Shown here piece by piece: positions 1 through 10,988 of a stretch of DNA of 64,000 nucleotides; position 1 is the stretch's first letter; the number at the start of each line of letters is the position of its first letter. The notes beneath the pieces are model-generated. The model made no database searches, was not told where the DNA came from, and saw only the letters and a list, made by a program, of their open reading frames with translations. This DNA is from Cornus controversa (taxonomy: Eukaryota; Streptophyta; Magnoliopsida; Cornales; Cornaceae): positions 19,975,255 through 20,039,254 of the forward strand of contig CM048853.1 in NCBI GenBank assembly GCA_026545225.1, written 5' to 3'. Both the position numbers and the translations under genes were made by a program.

Positions 1-1310
1 TCTTAGTGATAGGTTTTATATGATTTTACTCTATTTTTGTATTTTCTGTCTTTTTCAGGGCCTTAATGATTATTTCAGATAAAACCATGATGTTGGGCTT
101 TTAAAGATGATATCCAAGAAGGTTATATGAAGCCTACATCTAATGAGTCCATTCAACTCCATATTTCAACTCAAATCAGCCCAAGGAAGAGGTTCTAGAG
201 AATTACAACTGCTTAAGAAGATTACGGGCCTGAAGCCCAATTCTATACTTAATCCAGTTTTAATCCCGTTTTGGAAAGTGGACTAAAAACCTTATTTCCA
301 AGCGTCAATTTGACTTAATTCCCGCGTGGGTTGAAGGAAATTCGATTCTGGACACTTTTGTATTTCACGTAAATTTCGTGAATCGGACTTCTACTGGGTC
401 AAAACTTGGGCCGAAAGTCAGCAGAAAAATATACCTATTTTGGGCTGCGGGAAAACCCTAATTTTCTCCTAATTGGATTAGAACTTTATGTATTCTCTTG
501 GGGTATAAAGAGGTGAATTGGAGGCTGTTTTGGGAGAGAAAAGAAGTGGAGGCCAGGGCAGAGAAGACAGACACAATCCGGGTTCTATTTATTCATTATG
601 TCTTTTATTATTTTGTTATCTTCTTCTTCTACCATGTGTAACTAAAACTCCTCAACTAGGGTTGAGGAGGAAACCTCCATTAATGAAGTGAAGTTCTTTT
701 GTTCATTAATTGATTCTCATGTGTGTGATTTAATTGCTTATGATTTTTGCTTCTTGTGATTAATTATCTTATAATTCTTTCACCATCTATATCATGTATA
801 TGTGGTAGTTAGAAAATATTATAATTAATCTAAGCTTGGGTTTGTATTTCTTAAAAGTGATAATCTTTGATCTTATGTTTTTCATTAAATTGGATACATA
901 GGATGCTTAGAATTTTACACAAGTGAAGCGAAGGAAAATCTACCTTTTAATATATTTTTCATAGTGCTTTATTGTTAAATCTTGAGTAAGCAATAGATTG
1001 ATTTCTTGATTGCTACTCTAACTTTGGGAATTAATAAATAAATATTAGAAACTTCATGGATTTAATGGTGGTGGAATCCAAAACCCTAGTTATTTTCTTT
1101 ATTTGATTTCATTAGTGTTATTTTATTTTCATGTTAGTTTAATTTCTCTCAAATCAACTAAACTTGTGTTTAAACTAGATTAGTTTTAAATTAATTTGAA
1201 TTTGTATTAGTTTTTCTTCTCAAAGCATTCCCTTGGGTTCGACCTCGTTCTTGCCGAACTATACTTTAATAGATTCGTACACTTGCGAGTTATTTAACAA
1301 TTTTAAAACA
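1..1310 (+). mobile_element. LTR-like block, probably Ty3/gypsy (Tat/Athila-like), left end outside window
   Basis: Non-coding sequence with retroviral-type LTR features. A TATA-like site (ggtataaagag, about 503-513) is followed by a transcribed-looking leader, then a short inverted repeat at about 651-670 (cctcaac/gttgagg). The right end has the motif ttgggttcgacctcgttcttgccgaa... leading to cacttgcgagt near 1280. That wording is common at the 3' end of LTRs in large plant gypsy elements; I am recalling this, I cannot search. No primer-binding site or coding interior follows, so this may be a solo or broken LTR. The left border is not in the window. Confidence 0.4.
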
Positions 1311-1313
1311 ACA

Positions 1314-1390
1314 TCACCAAATCCAACTTCACGTCCATATGCATTATAAAAGTCGTATGCTTTTTGGACAAACTTAAACACCATTCTATG
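1314..1390 (-). pseudogene. FAR1-type DNA-binding domain fragment
   Basis: Read on the minus strand, this stretch encodes KAYDFYNAYGREVGFG, which resembles the start of the FAR1 (FHY3/FAR1, WRKY-GCM1 fold) zinc-binding domain, usually written AY.FYN.YA...GF. Only about 25 residues are recognisable; neither the Cys/His ligands nor the rest of the domain are present. FAR1 domains occur in FRS transcription factors and in Mutator-like transposases, so this is most simply a scrap of a MULE or of an FRS gene. Family assignment is by eye. Confidence 0.4.
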
Positions 1391-2280
1391 AATCAGTTTA
1401 AGCTCTTATATACCATAAGGACTATGCAAAGCCGGACTTTCCATTCAAATCAACTACCTATAATAAAATAACAAAGTGTATTAGAGGGTCTGTTAAAAAT
1501 TCATCTAAAATGTTCATTCAAACACATTTATTTCAAGAACGTTAGGTTTAATGAGTTGGGGTTTGTTTTATTTTTATAAATTAAATATTCAGAATATTAT
1601 TCACATACAAACTTAAATCACATAATGAACAATATTATTCATAATATAACAAAAAAAAAAAATTTAAACCTAGAAATAATTTCAAATCTAGACAATACAG
1701 TACAAGTAAGGAAAGGGAAAAGAGAGATTGAATTACATGAAAGGAATCAAAGAAGCAAGGGATAACACCAATGCTTGCTATAAGAATTGCCTAGCCAGTT
1801 ACCAACTCATAAAGCTTACAGAAGTCTAGTTATAAAGGTTAAGTATTAAGAACCCACAACAATTCTTTCTCAAGAAAGAGTGACTCCATTGTAGAGAGAT
1901 TAAGCAAGAGCTCACGGCCTACAAGGCTAATCCGAGGCAATCTCAGTACGTGCAAGATGTCTCTGAAGAACAACAATCTCAAAATAGAGATCATTGGTTA
2001 AATAATAGGCTCATGAGTAGGAGGAGGCTTTCCCTTCTTTAATTCATCTATGGAGGATAAGTAACAGCAACAAGATCCTCTAAGTGGGTATCTTAAGATG
2101 GAAAACCATTGAGAGAGTAGAAGAAGTGGGACAGAGATGGTGATCACGAAGGTAGTGGTTTTTGGCAGGAGAGCGAAATAGTAATAAGATACAATTTATT
2201 GTCATTTTATTTAAATAAAAATCAAATTTATATATACACATTTATTAATGTTATATTTATTCTTTGAGAACATTTATATC
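1391..2280. other. AT-rich intergenic DNA, nothing recognised
   Basis: No open reading frame of interest, RNA gene or element border was seen. The composition becomes steadily more AT-rich towards the satellite that begins near 2281. Confidence 0.4.
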
Positions 2281-5200
2281 TTCCTCTTAACAAAAAAAAC
2301 CGAAAGTGAGAAAAAATAAGATTAAAAAATGTGAATATAAATTTTTATGATTTTTTTGAAAAAATAATTCCTTCAAATAAGGCTAATATTTGCAAAAACA
2401 AAAATGGAAAAAAAATAAAAAAAGTATCTATTTTAAGTTTGTGGAAAAGTACTTTAAATGACTAGAAAGTAAGAAAAAATGAGATTAAAAAATGTAAATA
2501 TAAATTTTTATAATTTTTTTGTGCAAAAACATCCTTCAAATATTCCTTAGTGTTCCTAAAAATATTGGAAAAAAAAACATAAAAAAGTATTAGTTTTAAG
2601 TGTGTAGAAAGTACTTTAAGAGTGTGGAAAGTGAAAAAAAAATGAGATTAAAAAATGTGAATATAAATTTTTATGAATTTTTTGTGCAAAAACAACTTTC
2701 ATATATGGCTAAGAGTTACTAAAAAAATTGGAAAGAAAAAACATAATTTTTTTTTGTTTTAGGTGTGTGGAAAAGTACTTTAAATGTGTGAAAAAATACT
2801 TTAAATGTGTAGAAAATATTTTAAAAGTGTGAAAAGTGAGAAAAAAATGAGCCCAAAACATGTGAATATAAATTTTTATGATTTTTTGTGCAAATACATC
2901 CTTCAAATATGTCTAAGAGTTTCTAAAAAAATCGAAAAGAAAAAAATAAAAAAAAATTATTTGTTTTAAGTGTGTGGAAATTACTTTAAAACTGTGGAAA
3001 ATGAAACAAAATGAGATTAAAAAATGTGAATATAAATTTTTATGAATTTTTTGTACAAAAACATCCTTCATATATGCCTAAGAGTTCCTAAAAAAAATTG
3101 GAAAGAAAAAAACATAAAAAAAGTACCTTAAATGTGTGAAAAATACTTTAAATGTGTGGAAAGTACTTTAAAAGTGTGGAAAGTGAGAAAAAATGAATCT
3201 AAAAAATGTGAAAATAATTTTTTATGACTTTTTTGTGCAAATACATCCTTCAAATATTCCTAAGAGTTCCTAAAAAAATTGGAAATAAAAAAATAAAAAA
3301 AGTATATGTTTTAAGTGTGTGGAAAGTACTTTAAAAGTGTGGAAAGTGAAAAAAGATGAGATTATAAAATGTGAATATAAATTTTTATGAATTTTTTGTG
3401 CAAAAATATCCTTTATATATGGCTAAGAGTTCCTAAAAAAATTGGAAAGAAAAAACATAAAAAAGTATTTGTTTCAGGTGTGTAGAAAAGTACTTTAAAT
3501 GTGTGGAAAATACTTTAAAGTGTGGAAAGTGAGAAAAAATGAGCCTAAAAATTGTGAATATATTTTTTTTTATGATTTTTTAGTGCAAATACATCCTTCA
3601 AATATGCCTAAGAGTTCCTAAAAAAATAGGAAAGAAAAAAATCAAAAAAAAGTATTTATTTTAAGTGGTGGAAAGTACTTTAAAAGCGTGGAAAGTGAAA
3701 AAAAATGAGATTAAAAAATGTGAATATAAATTTTTATGAATTTTTTGTGCAAAAACATCCTTTATATATGCCTAAGAGTTCCTTAAAAAATTGGAAAGAA
3801 AAAACATAAAAAAGTATTTGTTTTAGGTGTGTGGAAAAATAGTTTAATTTGTGAAAAGTACTTGAAAAGTGTGGAAAGTGAGAAAAAATGAGCCTAAGAA
3901 ATGTGAATATAATTTTTTATGATTTTTTTATGCAAATACATCCTTCAAATATGCCTAAGACCTAAAAAAATAGTAATAAAAAAAAAGTATTTGTTTTAAG
4001 TTTGTGGAATGTACGTTAAAAGTGTGGAAAGTGAAAAAAAATGAGATTAAAAAATGTGAATATAAATTTTAATGATATTTTTGTACAAAAACATCCTTCA
4101 TATATGCCTAAGAGTTCCTAAAAAAATTGGAAAGAAAAAACATTAAAAAATATTTGTTTTAGGTGTGTGGAAAAGTACTTTAAATGTGTGGAAAGTACTT
4201 TAAAAGTGTGGAAAGTGAGAAAAATAATTAGCCTAAAAATTTGAATATAAATTTTTATGATTTTTTTGTGCAAATATATCCTTCAAATATGCATAAGAGT
4301 TTCTAAAACAATTGGAAAGAAAAAAAATAAAAAAAGTATATCTTTTAAGTGTATGGAAAGTACTTTAAAGTGTGGAAATGAACAAAAAAATGAGATTATA
4401 AAATGTGAATAAATTTTTTTATGAATTTTTTGAGCAAAAATATCATTTAGATATGGCTAAGAGTTCCTAAAAAAATTGGAAAGAAAAAACATAAAAAAAT
4501 ATTTGTTTTACGTGTATGAATAAGTTCTTTAAATGTGTTGAAAAGTACTTTGAATGTATGAAAAGTGAGAAAAAATTAGCCTAAAAAATGTGAATATAAA
4601 TTTTTATGACTTTTTTGTGCAAATATATCCTTCAAATATGCATAAGAGTTACTAAAAAAAATGGAAAGAAAAAACATAAAAAAATATTTGTTTTACGTGT
4701 ATGAATAAGTACTTTAAATGTGTTGAAAAATACTTTAAATGTGTGGAAAGTGAGAAAAAATTAGCCTAAAAAATGTGAATATAAATTTTTATGACTTTTT
4801 TGTGCAAATATATCCTTCAAATATGCATAAGAGTTACTAAAAAAATTGAAAAGAAAAAAATAAAAAAAGTATATGTTTTAAGTGTGTGCAAAGTACTTTA
4901 AAAGTGTGGATAGTGAAAAAAAAATGAGATTATAAAATGTGAATATAAATTTTATGAATTTTTTGTGCAAAAACATCCTTCATATATGGCTAAGAATTCC
5001 TAAAAAAATTGAAAAAAAAACATAAAAAAATATTTGTTTTACGTGTATGGAAAAGTACTTTATATATGTGGAAAAGTACTTTAAAAGTGTGGAAAGTGTG
5101 AAAAATATTAGCCTAAAAATGTGAATACCAATTTTTATGATTTTTTTTTGCAAATACATCCTTCAAATATGCCTAAGAGTTACTGAAAAAATGGGAAAGA

Positions 5201-7922
5201 AAAAATTAAAAAAAGTATTTGTTTTAAGTTTGTGAAAATACTTCAAAAGTGTGGAAAGTGAAAAAAAATGAGATTAAAAAATTTGAATTTAAATTTTTAT
5301 AAATATTTTGTGCAAAATTATCTTTCATATATGGTTAAGAGTTCCAAAAAAAATTAAAAACAAAAAACAAAAAAAAGTATTTGTTTTAGATGTGTGGAAA
5401 AGTACTTTAATTGTGTGAAAAAATACTTTAAATGTGTGGAAAGTGAGATAAAATGAGCCTAAAAAATGTGAATATAATTTTTTATTATTTGTTTTGTGCA
5501 CATACATCCTTCAAATTTGTCTTAAACTTCCTAAAAAAAATTGGAAATAAAAAACTCAAAAAAAGTATATTTGTTTTAGGTGTGTGAAAAGTACTTTAAA
5601 TGTGTGAAAAGTGAAAAAATGAGCCTAAAAAATGTGAATATAATTTTTTTATGATTTTTTTTGTGCAAATATATCCTTCAAATATGTCTAAGAGTTTCTA
5701 CAAAAATTGGAAAGAAAAAATCAAAAAAAGAATTTGTTTTAAGTGTGTGGAAAGTACTTTAAAAGTTTGGAAAGTGAAAAAAAATGAGATTAAAATATGT
5801 GAATATAAATTTTTATGATTTTTTTGTCCAAAACCATCCCTCATATATTCCTAAGAATTCCTAAAAAAATTGGAAAGAAAAAACATAAAATAGTATTTGT
5901 TTTAGGTGTGTGGATAAGTACTTTAAATGTGTGAAAAAATACTTTAAATGTGTGAAAAATACTTTAAAAGTGTGAAAAGTGAGAAAAAATGAGCCTAAGA
6001 AGTGTGAATATAAATTTTTATGATTTTTTTGTGCAAATACATCTTTAAAATATGTCTAAGAATTTTTAAACAAATTGAAAAGAAAAAAAATCAAAAAATG
6101 TATTTGTTTTAAATGTGTGAAAACTACTTTAAAAGTGTGGAAAGTGAAAAAAAATTGGATTAAAAAATGTTAATATAAATTTTTATGATTTTTTTTGTGC
6201 AAAAGCATCCCTCATATATGCCTAAGAGTTCTTTAAAAAAATTAGTAAAAAAAAAAACATAAAATAGTATTTGTTTTAGGTGTGTGGAAAAATACTTTAA
6301 ATGTGTGGAAAGTATTTTAAAAGTGTAGAAAGTGAGAAATACTGAGCCTAAAAATTGTGAAAATAAATTTTTATGATTTTTTTGTGCAAATACATCGTTC
6401 AAATATGCCTAAGAGTTCAGAAAAAATTGGGAAAGAAAAAAATCAAAAAAATTATTTGTTTTAAGTGTGTGGAAAGTAATTTAAAAATGTGGAAAGTGAA
6501 AAAAAATGAGATTAAAAAGTGTGAATATAAATTTTATGAATATTTTGTGCAAAAAATCCTCCATATATGGCTAAGAGTTCCTAAAAAAATTGGAAAGAGA
6601 AAAAAAAAATTTGTTTTAGGTGTGTGGATAAGTACTTTAAATGTGTGGAAAAGTATTTGAAATGTGTGTAAAGTACTTTAAAAGTGTGAAAAGTGAGAAA
6701 ACAATTAGCCTAAAAAATGTGAATATAAATTTTTATGATTTTTTTTGTGCAACTACATGCTTCAAATATGCATAAGAGTTCCTAAAAAATTTGGAAAGAA
6801 AAAAAATAAATAAAAAATATTTGTTTTAAGTGTGTGAAAGTACTTCAAAAGTGTGGAAAGTGAAAAAAAAAATGAGATTAAAGAATGTAAATATAAATTT
6901 TTATGAATTTTTTGTGCAAAAGCATTCTTCATATATGGCCAAGAGTTCCTAAAAAAATTGAAAAGAAAAAACATAAAAAAAAATTTGTTTTAGGTGTGTG
7001 GAAAAGTACTTTAAATGTGTGGAAAGTACTTTAAAAGTGTGAAAAGTGAGAAAAAATGAGCCTAAAAAATGTGAATATAATTTTTTATGATTTTTTTTGT
7101 ATAAATACATCCTTCAAATTTGTCTTAAAGTTCCTAAAAAAATTGAAAAAAATATTTGTTTTAGGTGTGTGGAAAAGTACTTTAAATGTGTGAAAAATAC
7201 ATTAAAAGTGTGGAAAGTGAAAAAAAAAATGAGAATAAAAAATGTGAATATAAATTTTTATGATATTTTTATGCAAAAACATCATTCACATATGCCTAAG
7301 AGTTCCTAAAAAAATTGAAAAGAAAAAACATAAAAAAACTATTTGTTTTAACTGTGTGGAAAAATACTTTAAATGTGTTGAAAGTGATAAAATAATAGTC
7401 TAAAAAATGTGAATATAAATTTTTATCATTTTTTTGTGCAAATATATCCTTCAAATAATGATAAGAGTTCCTAAAAAAAATAGAAAAAAAAAAAAAAAAG
7501 TATATGTTTTAAGTGTGTGAAAGTACTTTAAAAGTGTGGAAAAGCAAAAAAAAATGAGATTATAAAATGTGAATATAAATTTTTATGAATTTTTTGTGCA
7601 AAAACATCCTTCAGATATGGCTAAGACTTCCTAAAACAATTGGAAAAAAAAACATAAAAGTATTTGTTTTACGTGTGTGGATAATTACTTTAAATGTTTG
7701 GAAAAGTACCTTAAATATGTGGAAAGTGAGAAAAAAAATTACCCTAAAAAATGTGAATATAAATTTTTATGATTTTTTTGTACAAATATATCTTTAAAAT
7801 ATGCATAAAAGTTCCTAAAAAAATTGGAATGAAAAAAATAAAAAAAGTATATGTTTTAAGTGTGTTTAAAGTATTTTAAAAGTGTGGAAAGTAAAAAAAA
7901 AAAAAAAAAAAGAGATTATAAA
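2281..7922. repeat. AT-rich satellite array with two-monomer higher-order repeat
   Basis: Long tandem array. Each monomer runs: gagattaaaaaatgtgaata, aatttttatga, gtgcaaaaacatccttcata, ctaagagttcctaaaaaaat, then aaagtatttgtttta and a tail of short units of the form gtactttaaa(a/t)gtgtggaaa. Two monomer types alternate. Type A reads gagatta...aaacatccttcatatatg; type B reads gagccta...aaatacatccttcaaatatg. Distances between successive ccttca landmarks from about 3065 to 4443 are roughly 182, 164, 184, 164, 183, 153, 184 and 164, giving a dimer of about 347 bp. The type A tail carries one more 20-bp unit than type B, which accounts for the length difference. The short open frames in the array are by-products of its low complexity. 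Confidence 0.9.
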
Positions 7923-8894
7923 TGTAATAACCCTTGTGGACGAGTGTGAGTGGGCGGGTGCAAAGACAAACACTGGGCTGAGCTACCACACTGACAGGGT
8001 ACAGGGTGCTCAATCTCATATCGCCTTGGTGTGGAAAAGGGGATGTGCTTATATGTAGTATGTTCTCTTCAAATGGTACGAGGCTTTTTGGGGTCAAACC
8101 CAAGAGCAAAATCGCGCGGGCTCAAGCCTAAAGTGGACAATATCATACCATGTGTTGGAGCGGGGTATTACAGTTGGTATCAGAGCCTGAACCCAGCCAG
8201 AATTATGCCAACGAGGACGTCGGGCCTCGTACGGGGGTGGATTGTAGTAACCCTTGTGGACGGGTGTGAGTGGGCGGGTGCGAAGACATACACTAGGCTG
8301 AGCTACCACACTGACATGGTACAAGGTGTTGAATTCCACATTACCTGATATTGTCCGCTTTGGGCCTGAACCCTCACGGTTTTGCTCTTGGGTTTGACCC
8401 CAAAAGGCCTCATACCATTTGAAGATAACATACTACATATAAGCACATCCCATTTTTCACACTCAGGCGATGTGGGATTGAGCACCCTATACTCTATCAG
8501 TGTGGTAACTCAGCCCAGTGTCTATCTTGGCACCCGCCCACTCACACCTGTCCACAAGGGTTATTACAATCCACCCCCCTACGAGGCTCGACGTCCTTGT
8601 CGGCACACTTCTGGTTGGGTTCTGTTCAGACTCTGATATCAATTGTAATACCCCACTCCAACACATGGTATGATATTATTCGCTTTGGGCCTAAGCGCTC
8701 ACGGTTTTTCTCTTGAGTTTGACCCCAAAAGACCTCATACCATTTGAAGATAACATACTACATATAAGCACATCCCATTTTTCACACCCCAGGCGATGTG
8801 GGATTGAGCACCCTGTACCCTGTCAGTGTGGTAGCTCAGCCCAGTGTCTATCTTCGCACCCGCCCACTCACACCCGTCCACAAGGGTTACTACA
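7923..8894. mobile_element. TRIM-A inverted pair (head-to-head) inserted in satellite
   Basis: Two partial TRIM-A elements in opposite orientation. Forward half: LTR 7923-8172, primer-binding site tggtatcagagc at 8175-8186, interior to 8242, second forward LTR from 8243 cut off near 8345. Reverse half: truncated reverse LTR from about 8346 to 8567, reverse interior, full reverse LTR about 8645-8894. The whole is a near-palindrome of about 970 bp with the U3 end (tgtartaaccc) on both outer borders. The flanking pentamers ataaa and caaat do not match, so no TSD is visible. Satellite sequence resumes immediately on the right. Confidence 0.8.
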
Positions 8895-9312
8895 CAAATT
8901 GGAAAGAAAAAAATCACAAAAATTATTTGTTTTAAGTGTATGGAAAGTACTTTAAAAGTGTGGAAAGTGAAAAAAAATGAGATTAAAAAATATGAATATA
9001 AATTTTTATGAATTTTTTATGCAAAAACATCACCCATATATGCCTAAGAGTTCCTAAAAAAATTGGAAAGAAAAAACAAAAAATAATATTTGTTTTAGGT
9101 GTGTGAAAAAGTACTTTAAATGTGTGAAAAATATTTTAAAAGTGTGAAAAGTGAGGAAAAAATGAGCCTAAAAAATTTGAAAATAAATTTTTATGACTTT
9201 TTTGTGCAAATACATCCATCAAATATGCCTGAGAGTTCCTAAAAAATTTGGAAATTAAAAAATAAAAAAAGTATTTGTTTTAAGCATGTGGAAAGTACTT
9301 TAAAAGTGTGAA
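8895..9312. repeat. Satellite array, continuation after TRIM-A insertion
   Basis: The same monomers as in 2281-7922 resume at aaattggaaagaaaaaaatc and end in a tail unit near 9312. The phase on the right does not follow directly from the phase on the left (about one third of a monomer is missing or shifted), so the insertion was accompanied by a rearrangement or happened between non-adjacent units. Confidence 0.85.
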
Positions 9313-9464
9313 AATTATAACTTTTCTGTCTTAAGTTAAAACATAGTGTAAGTTATACTCAAATTGAAGCTCTCGAAATATTCTATTGAACAAAATTAGT
9401 TTCATAAAAAAATATTATTTATAGTAAAAGTTATTGAATTTTAAGTGAAAAGAAAAAAAGTGTA

Positions 9465-9485
9465 ATATATATATATATATATATA
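9465..9485. repeat. (TA)n microsatellite
   Basis: An uninterrupted run of about ten TA units between the end of the satellite and the TIR element. Confidence 0.9.
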
Positions 9486-9502
9486 AGGTACAAATATTAG
9501 AA

Positions 9503-10350
9503 GGAGGCGATATTTGCACTCCATTTTTCTACGTTTGCACTCCTATCTTAAAAGAAATGTCACTTCTAACCTTAATTTCACATATGAATAATTAACTTTT
9601 TTCAAAACACTAAATTATCCATTCAAATATCATCTATTTATCTCTTAATCTTTAATATTTTCGATCTCTTTTGATAGGTTTAAAAAAAAAATCCTTGGAA
9701 AAAATTAACCAAAAAAAAAAAATTCTCTCTTTTACACGACCCAAAAAAAGTTATTTATGTGAATAAATTATCTCTTTTGACAAGACCAAAAAAAAAAAAA
9801 TTTAATTCTGTTGAATAAATTATCTTTTTTGACAAGAACTAAAAGTTGAAAAGTATCTAAAAAAATAGTTATTCTTATTGAATAAATTATCTCCACTGAG
9901 AGAACCCTAAAAAAAATTATCTTTATCAAATAAATTATTTATTTGACATGATGGAAAAAACAAATTATATCTGTTGAATAAATTCTCTCTTTTGGAAGAA
10001 ATCAATTTTTTTTTTTTTTTTTGTCTTTGTTGAATGAATTGTCCATTCTGATAGGGCCAAAAGAAAAAAAAAAACCTAAGAACAAGTATTTCTTCTGACA
10101 GAATAAAAAAAAAAGTACTAAAAAAATGTAAAGAAGGTAAAAAAAATTATCTCTTTTGACACAACCCAAAAAAAGTAATAAAGTAAAGAATGTAAAAAGA
10201 GTTTAAATTTATAGTATAAATAATAGTTGTGGTATTATAAAATAAGGGATGTATTAATTAGTTTAGAGATATTTTTGTCATTTCTTTAAAAAAAGAAAAA
10301 GGTAAATGAAGTGCAAGCGTAAAAAATGAGAGTGCGAATATCGCCTCTCA
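9503..10350. mobile_element. Terminal-inverted-repeat element (MITE-like), about 850 bp
   Basis: Left end gaggcgatatttgcactcc at about 9503-9521 followed by a second block acgtttgcact. The right end, reverse-complemented, reads gaggcgatattcgcactctc then acgcttgcact (about 10310-10350). The terminal inverted repeats are therefore about 40 bp with a few mismatches. The interior is AT-rich and non-coding, built of degenerate repeats of gaataaattatctcttttga followed by an A-run, about 50-60 bp apart. No clear TSD was found, so the superfamily is open (Mutator-like or other). It lies about 500 bp upstream of the ZIFL start codon. Confidence 0.65.
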
Positions 10351-10843
10351 TATAATAAGAGAAGAAATCAAGTTTGTATGTATTGTTATAATAAAATATT
10401 GAAATGGTATATAACGGAAGTTATGGATGAAAACAGAGCAAAGCGGTAGAGGATCCCAGTCGATGACTGCTATTGATTGGTTGAAGGATACACAATTCGG
10501 ACGCAACAATTTAGTCAATTGTTCTTTGTTTTGTCATTTACTGCGTCATTGTCGTTTTATGAGTCAATGATGCGTCTAGTTTTTGGGTAAGTGCATTAAT
10601 GTATGTTCATCTGTTTGAATAAATGACCCTTTAAGATCACTACTTGTGTCATTTTGTATTGCTTTTCTTCTCTTTATTTTATTTTTTTACTTGTGCAATG
10701 ATGCAATGGCATTAATGTCCAGACACTGGAAGCCAAGCTCTTGTATCTTCTTGTTATACCCAGAAGTTTTTGAAGTTCTTATTTTCAAGTATTTGATCTC
10801 TCCTAAGCATTTTGAGCTGAATTTGTAGTTGGGTTGGGATAAA
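10351..10843 (+). promoter_or_regulatory. Presumed promoter and 5' UTR region of the ZIFL gene
   Basis: This is the gap between the TIR element and the start codon. An AT-rich stretch (tataataaaatattgaaat, about 10386-10405) could supply a TATA element. A less AT-rich segment at 10440-10570 looks like transcribed leader. The sequence gaatttgtag just before 10829 could be a 3' splice site of a leader intron; this is inference. An in-frame TAG at 10826-10828 precedes the start codon, so translation cannot begin further upstream in this reading frame. Confidence 0.35.
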
Positions 10844-10988
10844 ATGGCCGATGAGCGTAAAGAACCACTGCTGAAGAAATATTACTATGAGAACTGCCCG
10901 GGCTGTAAAGTTGAACAGCTTAAAGGGATGCGGAGAGGTTTACCTATTAAGGAACTGGTCTCTATATGGATTGTGGTGCTTGGTACAG
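10844..10988 (+). CDS. ZIFL1: ZIFL exon 1 (start codon, CPGC motif)
   Basis: Starts at ATG in aaaATGGCCG, reading [10 protein letters not shown], with an in-frame TAG 16-18 bases upstream. It carries the cytosolic N-terminus with NCPGCKVEQ and the start of helix 1 (SIWIVVLGT). It ends after 145 nt in phase 1 at a GTGACC donor. A longer open frame from a TTG at 10829 is not used because no ATG occurs there. Confidence 0.9.

Noticed and set aside
2709-7797. Many open frames of 60-95 codons in 2.7-7.8 kb on both strands
   Set aside because: They lie in the AT-rich satellite, are Phe/Lys/Asn-rich, recur with each monomer and match no protein family. They are by-products of the repeat.
2281-9312. 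CRISPR-like repeat/spacer pattern
   Set aside because: Repeats are contiguous satellite monomers without unique spacers, and the genome is eukaryotic.
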